Below are positions 24,997-32,596 of a stretch of 64,000 nucleotides of DNA, piece after piece. Where the stretch lies: NCBI GenBank assembly GCA_017577365.1, contig PKRJ01000018.1:1-64000 (forward strand). Reading direction: 5' to 3'. The notes under the pieces were generated by a model. It had not been told where the DNA came from and ran no database searches. It was given only the letters and a program-made list of their open reading frames with translations. The stretch comes from Gammaproteobacteria bacterium (lineage in GTDB: Bacteria > Pseudomonadota > Gammaproteobacteria > Steroidobacterales > Rariloculaceae). Made by a program: the position numbers and the translations under genes. Within the stretch, counting starts at the first letter, position 1. Each line of letters opens with the position of its first letter.

Positions 24997-25434
24997 CTAG
25001 CGATTCGACGCGCGAAGCGGCGCCGGGTTCTCGTCGGCGATGGACCAGCGCCCGGACGGATCGCGCCGGTAGACGAGCTCGCGAATTTGCTTCAGCCGGT
25101 TCTGCTCGTCGAAGATCGCGACTCTCGGTCTGATCGACGCGAGCTCGTCGAGCTCGACGTCGGCGCGCGCGGCGATGATGATCTCGTCGCCGACTTGACA
25201 CGTGCGCGCGGCGGCGCCGTTCAGCACGCAGCCTCGGCCGCCGCGTTCTCCGTGGATCACGTACGTGGTGATGCGCGCGCCCGTGTTCTTGTTCCAGACC
25301 TCGACGAACTCGAGCGGCATCAGGCCGACGAGCTCGCAAAAGTCCGGATCGAGGGCGATCGACCCTTCGTAATGCAGGTCGGCGCCGGTCACGCGCAGAC
25401 CGTGGAGCTTCGCGATTAGAATCGAACGTCTCAA
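24997..25434 (-). CDS. panD: Aspartate 1-decarboxylase
   Basis: Makes beta-alanine from aspartate for pantothenate and CoA synthesis; pyruvoyl-dependent and self-cleaving. TTG 25434 is chosen because GGAG lies eight bases upstream and because it places the cleavage site YEGS at Gly24-Ser25, exactly as in the E. coli enzyme. Lys9, Tyr22 and the NGAAAR motif (GCVLNGAAARTCQVGDEIIIAA) are present. At 145 residues it is slightly longer than usual because of a C-terminal tail (DEQNRLKQIRELVYRRD...). Stands alone, without panB or panC nearby. Confidence 0.93.
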   Translation of the reverse strand: MRRSILIAKLHGLRVTGADLHYEGSIALDPDFCELVGLMPLEFVEVWNKNTGARITTYVIHGERGGRGCVLNGAAARTCQVGDEIIIAARADVELDELASIRPRVAIFDEQNRLKQIRELVYRRDPSGRWSIADENPAPLRASNR

Positions 25435-25441
25435 GAACGCA

Positions 25442-25445
25442 CTCC
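25442..25445 (-). promoter_or_regulatory. Ribosome-binding site fixing the TTG start of panD
   Basis: GGAG on the minus strand, seven to eight bases before TTG 25434. There is no ATG nearby that keeps the Gly24-Ser25 numbering, so this site decides the start. Confidence 0.6.
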
Positions 25446-25639
25446 GCTCGATGGCGCCGCGCCCGAGCCGCTCCGCGCGGTCGGGCGACTCGTCGGATAC
25501 GGCGGCGCCGGCTCGCGGCGCTCGATAGGCCGGCACGGCCCCTCAGCCGGCGGCCGGACGCGCCACTGTAGCGGTCGCGCGACGAAGCGGCAACCCCGGC
25601 GGTGCCGTCTCGTGACGGAGCACCCTTTCAGCGGGGGCG

Positions 25640-25804
25640 TCAAGCCGTGCGGCGACGCCAACCCTTCGTTTTCCGCGTCCTCCGCGCGCGGACCGTCACG
25701 TCGTGGCCGCGATGCTCCAATCGCGCACCGATATGCTCGGCGATCTTCGCCGTTTGGCCCTCGTGGCCGTCGGTCGTGCCGTAAACGATCAGCTGGCGCG
25801 CCAC
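25640..25804 (-). pseudogene. Truncated flavodoxin/HemG-like N-terminal fragment
   Basis: From GTG 25804 the frame reads a flavodoxin-type first strand and FMN phosphate loop, LIVYGTTDGHEGQTAKIAEHIGARL, then HRGHDVTVR, and stops after 54 residues with a basic tail. Flavodoxin-domain proteins and HemG are about 150-180 residues, so two thirds are missing and no continuation is visible in any frame downstream. Most likely a gene remnant beside panD. A very short functional protein is unlikely. Confidence 0.5.
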
Positions 25805-25939
25805 GCGAAAGAGCCTATCGCTGGAAATCCGTTCCGTCGATGGCCGAGACCTTTGCACACGCGGGCCGGCCTCGCGACAATACCCGTCAGTACAAGATCA
25901 TCGATGCGCCGCGGACGGCGCTCGCGGGGGAAGATCGAT

Positions 25940-28030
25940 ATGACGAAGCTCTGCACGAGACGCGGCGGGCTCTTCGCGTTGCTCGCATTGTCACTGACGA
26001 TCGGCGGCGAAGCGCTCGCTCAGCACGGCCTGGTTCCCACCGACGCCGCTCGCGCGGCCGCGCTCGCTACGCGCGTCGCGGAGCTCGAAGCCGAGACGCA
26101 GCGTCTCGAGGACATCATCGCGATCCACCGCCTGCAGCGCGCGTACGGCTACTACATCGACAAGGGTTATTGGAACGAGGCGGCCGACCTCTTCGCGGAC
26201 GATGCGACGTTCGAGGTCGGCGTCGACGGCGTGTACCGCGGCCGCGAGCGGATCCGTCAGGCGATCATCCGCTACGGCAAGGGTCGCGACGGCACAGGCC
26301 CCGGGCTGCCGTTCGGTCAGTTCAACCATCACATGCAGCTTCAGCCGGTCGTCACGATCGCCGAGGACGGCAAGACCGCGCGGGCGCGCTGGCGGCAGCT
26401 CGCATTGCTGGGCGAATACAAGGTTTCCGCGCATTGGGGCGATGCGGTCATCGAGAGCCGGTACGTGAAGGAAGGCGGGATTTGGAAGATCGCCTCGATG
26501 CGGGTCTACACGAACTTCGTCGCGCCGTACGAGGGCGGCTGGGCTTCGCTCGAGCCGGTCAGAGGCGATTGGCGCTCGGACGTCGCGAAGGCGTTTCCGC
26601 CCGACGCGCCGCCGACGGAGGTCTATCGGCCGTTCCCGGACGTCTTCGTCCCGCCGTTCCACTATGAGCCGCAAAGCCGGCCGCTACCCGCGGCGCTGAA
26701 TGAAGCGCAGGCGCCGGGCGACGGGCCGCTCGGCGCGCTCGAGGACGCGGCGAACAAGATCGCGCATCGGCTCGCGATCCTCGCTTCCGAGCGGGAGATC
26801 GAGAATCTGCAGGCGAAATACGGCTACTACATCGACAAGGGCTTGTGGGACGAGGCCGCGAGCCTTTTCGCCGAGGACGGCACTTATGAGTTCGGCCAGA
26901 GCGGCGTCTATGTCGGCCGGCAACGCGTCCGTCAGGCGCTCGAGCTCATGGGGCCGAAGGGCCTCGAGCGCGGGCAGCTCAATAACTATCCGATGCTGCA
27001 GCCGATCATCACCGTCTCGCCCGATCTGCGCACGGCCAAGGCGCGTTGGCGCAGCGACGTGCAGCTTTCGCGCGGAGGCAAGGGCCGTTGGGGCGCCGGC
27101 GTTTACGAGAACGAGTACGTCAACGAGAACGGCGTCTGGCGGATCTCGAAGCTGCACTACTACGTCGTGATGTGGGCCGACTACGACAAGGGCTGGGTCG
27201 AGGGACCGTTGCCCGTCGAGGGGCCGAGTAAGACGCTGCCTCCGGATCGGCCGCCGACGATGGTGTACGAGTCGCTGCCGAAGGCGATCTTCGTGCCGTA
27301 CCACTACGAGCATCCGGTTCGTCACGGCAAGCCGATCCTGCCGATCGACGTGCCGCGCGGGGGAGGAGGCGAGCTCGACGAGATCGCGGAGCGGCTCGCG
27401 GACGTCTCGGCGCGCGCGCTGCGGCTCGCGGACCAATCCGCGGTCGAGAAGCTGCAGCGAACGTACGGCTACTACGTCGATCAGGCTCAGTGGCACGACG
27501 TCGCGGACCTCTTCGCGGTCGACGGCTCGCTCGAGATCGGCGGGCGAGGCGTGTTCTTGGGCCGCGAGCGAGCACGCGAATATCTCCTCACGGCGTTCGG
27601 CGAGCCGGGCCGACGCGATGGGCTGCTGATCGATCACCAGCAGTTGCAGGGCATCGTCACGATCCACCCGGACGGACGTACCGCCGAGGGCCGGTGGACC
27701 GCGTTCGTCATGGGGGCAGGCGGATGGGGCGACTGCTACTACGAGAACGACTACGTGAAGGTGAACGGCGTCTGGATGATCAAGGCGCTGCACGGTCCGT
27801 TCAACATGTATTCGTCGTACGCCGTCGGCTGGGTCGACAACACGACGCCGAACACGCGGCCCGAAAGCTTCGGTGTGCCGCCGGATCTACCGCCGTCGGT
27901 CGTTTATCTCACGTTTCCGAACTACTACGTCGAGCCGTTCCACTACCCGAACCCGGTCACGGGCCGCGTCGCGCCGCCGCCCGATCCGGCCGCGGGCGGC
28001 GTGGCGTTCGGGAGAGGGCTCGAGCCCTGA
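25940..28030 (+). CDS. Exported protein with three tandem SnoaL-like domains
   Basis: 696 residues from ATG 25940 behind GGGGGAAG; signal peptide ending near ALAQ. Three homologous repeats begin at about residues 60, 285 and 500, marked by LQRAYGYYIDKGYWNEAADLF, LQAKYGYYIDKGLWDEAASLF and LQRTYGYYVDQAQWHDVADLF; each is followed by a YRGRERIR-like helix and a strand block (KTARARWR, RTAKARWR, RTAEGRWT). Single SnoaL/NTF2-like domains are about 130 residues, so each repeat is one domain plus a linker with a PPTEVYRPFP or PPTMVYESLP motif. The product would make a pseudo-trimer in one chain. Activity unknown. Confidence 0.85.
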   Translation: MTKLCTRRGGLFALLALSLTIGGEALAQHGLVPTDAARAAALATRVAELEAETQRLEDIIAIHRLQRAYGYYIDKGYWNEAADLFADDATFEVGVDGVYRGRERIRQAIIRYGKGRDGTGPGLPFGQFNHHMQLQPVVTIAEDGKTARARWRQLALLGEYKVSAHWGDAVIESRYVKEGGIWKIASMRVYTNFVAPYEGGWASLEPVRGDWRSDVAKAFPPDAPPTEVYRPFPDVFVPPFHYEPQSRPLPAALNEAQAPGDGPLGALEDAANKIAHRLAILASEREIENLQAKYGYYIDKGLWDEAASLFAEDGTYEFGQSGVYVGRQRVRQALELMGPKGLERGQLNNYPMLQPIITVSPDLRTAKARWRSDVQLSRGGKGRWGAGVYENEYVNENGVWRISKLHYYVVMWADYDKGWVEGPLPVEGPSKTLPPDRPPTMVYESLPKAIFVPYHYEHPVRHGKPILPIDVPRGGGGELDEIAERLADVSARALRLADQSAVEKLQRTYGYYVDQAQWHDVADLFAVDGSLEIGGRGVFLGRERAREYLLTAFGEPGRRDGLLIDHQQLQGIVTIHPDGRTAEGRWTAFVMGAGGWGDCYYENDYVKVNGVWMIKALHGPFNMYSSYAVGWVDNTTPNTRPESFGVPPDLPPSVVYLTFPNYYVEPFHYPNPVTGRVAPPPDPAAGGVAFGRGLEP

Positions 28031-28099
28031 AATCGCACCGAGCGTGCATCCGTCGGAGAGGGGGCGTCGGGCACGGCGCCGCTCCCTCGTGCGAAGCAT

Positions 28100-28528
28100 C
28101 TAACGGGCGGCGAGCAGCACGAGGCCCGTCGCGACGCCGAGCGCAAGGCCCGCGATCGTGAGCAACAGCGGACCCCGTCGCGCTTCGCGCGTGCTCGACG
28201 CGAAGATCACGAGAAGGGCACACGCGATGACCGCGCCGGCCCTGACGGCGTCGAGCCAGGCCGGCTGCTCGTACGGCAGTGCGCGGGTCGCGACGATGAG
28301 CAGGAGCGCGCACACGCCGGCTTTCGGCACATCGAGGTTCCTCCGTTCGACGAGCAGGGCCGCGGCGAGGACGCCGGCGAGCACGCCGATGCTCGCGATC
28401 GCGAGGAGCGTCGGCCACGAGACGGGCTCGGGCACGCCGTAACGGCCGTACGCGAGCGCCGCGAGCGTTGCGGCGGCGACGATCGCGATTCGAAGGGCCA
28501 GGGCTCGTGACGTTTCTTTCTCTTTCAT
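28100..28528 (-). CDS. Small membrane protein, four predicted helices
   Basis: 142 residues from ATG 28528 (GAGG eight bases upstream). Hydrophobic segments at about residues 10-28, 40-60, 68-85 and 90-138 suggest four or five membrane helices. No family recognised. It lies downstream of the double-glycine peptide gene on the same strand, separated by a terminator-like hairpin, so an immunity role is conceivable but not shown. Confidence 0.65.
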   Translation of the reverse strand: MKEKETSRALALRIAIVAAATLAALAYGRYGVPEPVSWPTLLAIASIGVLAGVLAAALLVERRNLDVPKAGVCALLLIVATRALPYEQPAWLDAVRAGAVIACALLVIFASSTREARRGPLLLTIAGLALGVATGLVLLAAR

Positions 28529-28572
28529 CTCCGACGCCTCGACAGATTCATTCCGCCGAATGGGTGCCAAAA

Positions 28573-28601
28573 GGCGGCACGGCACACGCGGCCGTGCCGC
28601 C
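28573..28601 (-). terminator. Rho-independent terminator of the double-glycine peptide gene
   Basis: A perfect 11-bp GC-rich stem (GGCGGCACGGC) with a 7-nt loop, followed on the minus strand directly by TTTT. It lies about 60 nt past the stop of the peptide gene at 28662. Confidence 0.75.
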
Positions 28602-28637
28602 GATACGATCTCGAAGTTCCTACTGTTGAGCCGATAG

Positions 28638-28653
28638 AAAGACTATAGTCTTT
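28638..28653. repeat. Perfect 16-bp palindrome AAAGACTATAGTCTTT
   Basis: AT-rich palindrome in an otherwise GC-rich context, nine bases past the stop of the peptide gene. It could be a protein-binding operator or the base of a small hairpin at the 3' end of the message. Confidence 0.6.
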
Positions 28654-28661
28654 TTCGACGG

Positions 28662-28976
28662 CTAGCAGAACGAGGTCGCGAGATACAATCCGCTGCCGAA
28701 GCCGACGAGAAACGCTCCGAACGGCACCGCGCCGATCGTCATCGCGGCCGTGCCGATCGCGATCGACGCGGTGCCGATGTCGCGCAGGAACTGCTTCCTC
28801 TGCTCGAGAAGCGCCTGTCGCTGCCTCTCGAGCTCGGCGGGGTCGATGGTCTGGGCATCCTGGCCGCCGCTGACGAGCTCGAGCTCCGCCGCCGTCAGCT
28901 CCCGAATGCTCGCCAACGCGGCGGCGCCGCCCGACGCCAATGCCAGACTGCCGATCGAGGGTAAGGTCGTCGTCAT
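28662..28976 (-). CDS. Double-glycine leader peptide, class II bacteriocin-like precursor
   Basis: 104 residues from ATG 28976, which follows GGAGG by six bases. Residues 24-38 read IRELTAAELELVSGG, the form of the double-glycine leader cleaved by C39 peptidase transporters (Leu/Val pattern before GG). The predicted core of 66 residues starts with QDAQTID, has a charged helix (ERQRQALLEQRKQF) and ends in a glycine-rich hydrophobic stretch (IAIGTAAMTIGAVPFGAFLVGFGSG) with a single Cys as last residue. This fits a membrane-active peptide of the lactobin/cerein type. No processing transporter is in the window. A non-bacteriocin function of the hairpin-forming tail remains possible. Confidence 0.68.
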   Translation of the reverse strand: MTTTLPSIGSLALASGGAAALASIRELTAAELELVSGGQDAQTIDPAELERQRQALLEQRKQFLRDIGTASIAIGTAAMTIGAVPFGAFLVGFGSGLYLATSFC

Positions 28977-29237
28977 GATGTCCTCCTGAGCTCCGTGCCT
29001 TCCATTGCATGCGGCGATGCTGCGAGCCGCCGTGCGACGGAAGCGGCGCACCGAAGCCGGAGCGGGACGCGGTGCGGACCGAGACCGGGAAGACTGCCGT
29101 GCGCCTCGAACCAACCGGGTGCGCTGCTTCCGTCGGGGCGATGGTCTCGCGCGACGGGCTGCGCCGCGAGCAGCGCTTCTCGGCGTTATGCGGAGTTTTG
29201 TCCGGCGAAGCGTGAGGAAGGAGGGCGCCGTCGGCCC

Positions 29238-30131
29238 TCAGCGTTTCGACGGCGCCGAGAACGTGAGCCGGCAGCCGGCCGCGTCGCGGACGATCCAGCC
29301 GCCCGTGGGATCGGCGAAGTGGCTGCCGATCACGAAGACGTCGGTATTCGCGAAATCGTCGATGAACGCCTTCCTCGTGCGGGCCGCCTGTTCCTTATCC
29401 ATATCGAAGCGCGTCAGATCGAGCGGCCGCTCGAGCTGGATCGGGTTGTGCATCATGTCGCCCGTGACGATCGCGCGCTCGCCGCGCGACTCGATCAGGA
29501 TGCTGACGTGCCCGGGCGTGTGGCCCGGCGTCGGACGCAGCGTAATCTCGGGACAGATCTTGTGTTCGGGCTCGATCAGATCGACGAGCCCCGCGTCGAC
29601 CACCGGCTGCACGGCGTCGTACATGTGGTTCAGGTTGTGATAACCGCCGGTCTCCTTGAGCATCATCCAGTGCTCGTATTCCTTGCGGCCGAAGAGATAA
29701 CGCGCGTTCGGGAACGTCGGCACCCAACGGCCGTCGACGAGGCGCGTGTTCCAGCCGACGTGGTCGAAGTGGAGATGCGTGCAGAGGACGAAGTCGATGT
29801 CTCCCGGCGCGAAGCCCGCATACGCGAGATCCTCGAGGAACGTCGTCTGCATGTTCGTGAAGATCGCGAACTCGCGCTCGCGGTCGGCGCCGATGCACGT
29901 ATCGAGCATGATGCGGTGCTCGGGCGTGCGCATCACGAAGCACTGGAAGGAGATGATCATCCGGCCGTCGGGCGTCGCGAAATGCGGCTGCAGCCATGGA
30001 TACGCGAGCACGGTCTCGGGTGTCGCGTCCGGCAACAGCATCGTGATGTCGTCTTCCCAGCCGTTGACTTCCACGATGCGGGTGATCTCCACGTCTCCGA
30101 TCTTCCACGTGCGAATCGTTTCGATCGCCAT
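29238..30131 (-). CDS. Metallo-beta-lactamase-fold hydrolase (AHL lactonase-like)
   Basis: 297 residues without signal peptide. The metal site is HLHFDHVGW, with further ligands in TPGHTPGHVS, VTGDMMHN and GSHFADP. Overall pattern matches the lactonase/GloB-like branch of the superfamily, including N-acyl homoserine lactonases, but the substrate cannot be told from sequence. Encoded 25 nt after the GMC oxidoreductase gene, so the two are probably co-transcribed and may act on the same compound. Confidence 0.87.
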   Translation of the reverse strand: MAIETIRTWKIGDVEITRIVEVNGWEDDITMLLPDATPETVLAYPWLQPHFATPDGRMIISFQCFVMRTPEHRIMLDTCIGADREREFAIFTNMQTTFLEDLAYAGFAPGDIDFVLCTHLHFDHVGWNTRLVDGRWVPTFPNARYLFGRKEYEHWMMLKETGGYHNLNHMYDAVQPVVDAGLVDLIEPEHKICPEITLRPTPGHTPGHVSILIESRGERAIVTGDMMHNPIQLERPLDLTRFDMDKEQAARTRKAFIDDFANTDVFVIGSHFADPTGGWIVRDAAGCRLTFSAPSKR

Positions 30132-30156
30132 CGGCGTTCTCCCCCTCGAATCCCTG

Positions 30157-31809
30157 TCAGTGTGCGGCCGTCGGTCGAATCGGCTCGGGCGCGGGCCGGC
30201 CGAGAATCATGTCGGAGGCCTTCTCCGCGATCGCAACGATGCTCGCGTTCGTGTTGCCGCCGACGAGGCGCGGATAGATCGACGCGTCCGCGACGCGCAG
30301 GCCTTCGAGCCCGTGGACCTTGAGATCTGGGCCGACGACGGTGTCCTCGCCCGCGGGACCCATGCGGCACGTCGAGCCGGGATGATGCACCGTGACGAGC
30401 GACTCGCGGACGTAGTCGGCGAGCGCCGCGTCGTCCGTCACGTGACTGCCCGGTGCTCGTTCGCGCGCGCGATACTTCGCGAAGCTCGACTGCGCGATCA
30501 CGCGGCGCGCGAGCTTCAAGCCGCGGATGAGGAACTGCAGATCCTCTTCGTCGCTCAAGAGCTTCGGATCGATCAGCGGCGGCGCCTCGGGATCGGGTCC
30601 CGAGAGCCGCACCTGTCCTTTGCTCTTTGGATACAAGCAGACCGTCGCGACGACGAACCCGTGACCGATCGGGATCGGGAACGGCTTGATGTTGCGCCGC
30701 GCGGGCTGGAACACGAGCTGCATGTCGGCGCGATCCGATGCGGCGCTCGATTTGATATAGGCGTTCGTCTCGAAGAGATTGCTCGCGAGCGGACCGGTGC
30801 GCTTCACGAGATACTCGAGGATGTTCACGACGTCGCGCGGCAGCGCCTTCCACGAGAGCCCGTACGACGTCGAGTCGTCCATGTCCATGATGACCATCGT
30901 CGACGGATGGTCTTGCAGATTCCGGCCGACCGCGGGCAGATGATGCAGCGGCTCGATGCCCCACGACTTCAAGTCCTCCGCGTCGCCGATCCCCGAGTGG
31001 AAAAGAATGTAAGGCGAGTGATACGCGCCGCCGCACAGGATTACCTCCTTGGCGGCGCGGAGCCGACCGATGCGCTCGCCCCTTCGAATCTCGACGCCGA
31101 CCGCGCGCTTGCCTTCGAGCAGGATGCGCCGCGTGAACGTCTCGCTCATGACCTCGAGGTTCGGACGCGACATCGCGGGCCTGAGATACGCGCTCGCCGT
31201 CGAGACCCGCTTCCCGTTCCAGATCGTGCCCTGACGGTAGCCGTAGCCATGCGGGTCCGGCACGTTGAAGTCTTCGAGCTCCTTGTAGCCGAGCGCGGCC
31301 ATCGCCGCGTTGAACGCATCGCAGAGGCGGTTGCGCGCGGTGGGGAAGCTCACGCCCATCGGGCCGCCGGTCGCGTGATACGGCGAGCCCGCGTATTCGG
31401 GATTGTGCTCGGAGCGAAGGAAATAGGGCAGAAGATGAGCATAGGACCATCCCGGATTGCCCATCGCTTCCCAGTCGTCGAAGTCCTTGGCGGGGCCGCG
31501 GTAGTACGCCATGCCGTTGATCGATCCCGAGCCGCCGATCACCTTACCGCGAGGTATCGGAATCTTCCGGTCGTTCACGTGCTCCTGCGGCGTCGTCGTG
31601 AGGCCCCAGCCGAACTTCGGGCTCATGATCGCCGCGCCGACGGCGGCGGGAATAGAAATGAAGGGATGCTTCTCGGACCGGCCCGCCTCGATCAGGCAGA
31701 CGCGATTCTGCCGATTCTCGGACAGCCTGGCCGCGATCACGCAGCCGGCCGTTCCCGCCCCGATGACGATATAGTCGAACTCGCGGTCGAAAGCGGTTTC
31801 GCTGCTCAA
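30157..31809 (-). CDS. GMC-family FAD oxidoreductase (choline dehydrogenase-like)
   Basis: 550 residues. TTG 31809 is chosen because GGGGGGG precedes it and the FAD-binding motif DYIVIGAGTAGCVIAARLSE starts 14 residues later, as usual; an upstream extension would be unrelated sequence. GMC signature 1 is GKVIGGSGSINGMAYYRG, signature 2 is GGAYHSPYILFHSGIGD, and the catalytic His/Asn region is TVHHPGSTCRMG with LVGGNTNAS. It oxidises an alcohol to an aldehyde. Forms an operon with the metallo-hydrolase. The region upstream is disturbed by the island at 31.8-33.8 kb. Confidence 0.92.
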   Translation of the reverse strand: MSSETAFDREFDYIVIGAGTAGCVIAARLSENRQNRVCLIEAGRSEKHPFISIPAAVGAAIMSPKFGWGLTTTPQEHVNDRKIPIPRGKVIGGSGSINGMAYYRGPAKDFDDWEAMGNPGWSYAHLLPYFLRSEHNPEYAGSPYHATGGPMGVSFPTARNRLCDAFNAAMAALGYKELEDFNVPDPHGYGYRQGTIWNGKRVSTASAYLRPAMSRPNLEVMSETFTRRILLEGKRAVGVEIRRGERIGRLRAAKEVILCGGAYHSPYILFHSGIGDAEDLKSWGIEPLHHLPAVGRNLQDHPSTMVIMDMDDSTSYGLSWKALPRDVVNILEYLVKRTGPLASNLFETNAYIKSSAASDRADMQLVFQPARRNIKPFPIPIGHGFVVATVCLYPKSKGQVRLSGPDPEAPPLIDPKLLSDEEDLQFLIRGLKLARRVIAQSSFAKYRARERAPGSHVTDDAALADYVRESLVTVHHPGSTCRMGPAGEDTVVGPDLKVHGLEGLRVADASIYPRLVGGNTNASIVAIAEKASDMILGRPAPEPIRPTAAH

Positions 31810-32248
31810 GTGCCCCCCCTGCAGCTTATCCGTCCTTAGTGTAGGCGTGCGGACGCGCTCGCCTCGCGGCGAGTATAGCGAAAGGAAGGAAGGGCGAGCA
31901 GATTGGTGGGAGTGGTCCTGCACCCCAAGAAAGGTCTTTGAGCACGCACGTCGCATGCAAACGACGGGGTAGCTAGTCCCATCGTCTATAGAACTTGGAC
32001 GCCTAAAGCCTCGACCGTTGCCGTCGGGGGCGGAGTGTCTGGTCCCTCATGGGCTTACACGGAAAAGGCTCTGGGGGCGTTATTGGTACCGACTCAGGAA
32101 GTACGGAATCTGGTGGAACAACTTGCCGATTGCAGTAAGTACGCGTCGACGCAATAGTTATCACGTGAACAGGTGCAAAGCAAAGGGGTACGAGGCTGAG
32201 CATAATTGCGCGAATTAGCGCTCGCGCGTGCGGACTTGGGTCTTGAAG
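31810..32248. other. Region without a convincing gene: left edge of a lower-GC island
   Basis: About 440 nt between the GMC oxidoreductase start and the OLD-like ATPase fragment. GC drops rightwards from about 31.9 kb. Short open frames exist on both strands (up to 66 codons) but none shows a domain, ribosome-binding site or signal peptide. No tRNA or clear attachment site is seen. Probably decayed foreign sequence. Confidence 0.5.
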
Positions 32249-32596
32249 ATGAAGATAAAGAGCATTCTTATCGAGAACTTCAGAAGCTTCAAGAATGTCA
32301 CTATACCGCTGAACCGTTACTCGTGCTTTGTCGGTCCGAATGGGGCAGGAAAATCGACGGTACTAGCTGCGCTGAATGTCTTTTTCCAAGAACGGTCGGC
32401 TTCGTCCACCGACATCACGAAACTCGCAGACGAAGATTACTTCGGAAAGAACACTGATAGTCCTATAAGAATTACGCTAACGTTCGATGATTTAAGTGAC
32501 AAAGCACGAAAAGACCTTTCGGACTACGTAAGAAACGATGAAATAGTCGTCACAGCTGAGGCGGTTTTTGATTGTACAAGTCTCGTATTTACCCGA
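32249..32596 (+). pseudogene. 5' fragment of an OLD/AAA_15-like ATPase, cut by the IS element
   Basis: From ATG 32249 the frame gives the start of an SMC/OLD-type ATPase: IKSILIENFRSFKNVTIPL, then Walker A VGPNGAGKSTVLAAL and NVFFQERS, up to about residue 115, where the reading runs into the left inverted repeat of the IS. OLD-family nucleases (including Gabija GajA) open in the same way and continue with a Toprim domain. That part is absent on the far side of the IS, so the gene is broken and its 3' portion lost. The segment is much more AT-rich than its surroundings, suggesting foreign origin. Confidence 0.72.

Noticed and set aside
32158..32173. TCACGTGA core resembling a parS site
   Set aside because: Only the central palindrome matches; the flanks do not follow TGTTTCACGTGAAACA, and parB lies over 20 kb away.
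32018..32218. Short plus-strand frame of 66 codons at the left edge of the island
   Set aside because: No recognisable motif, no ribosome-binding site, and an equally long frame exists on the other strand.
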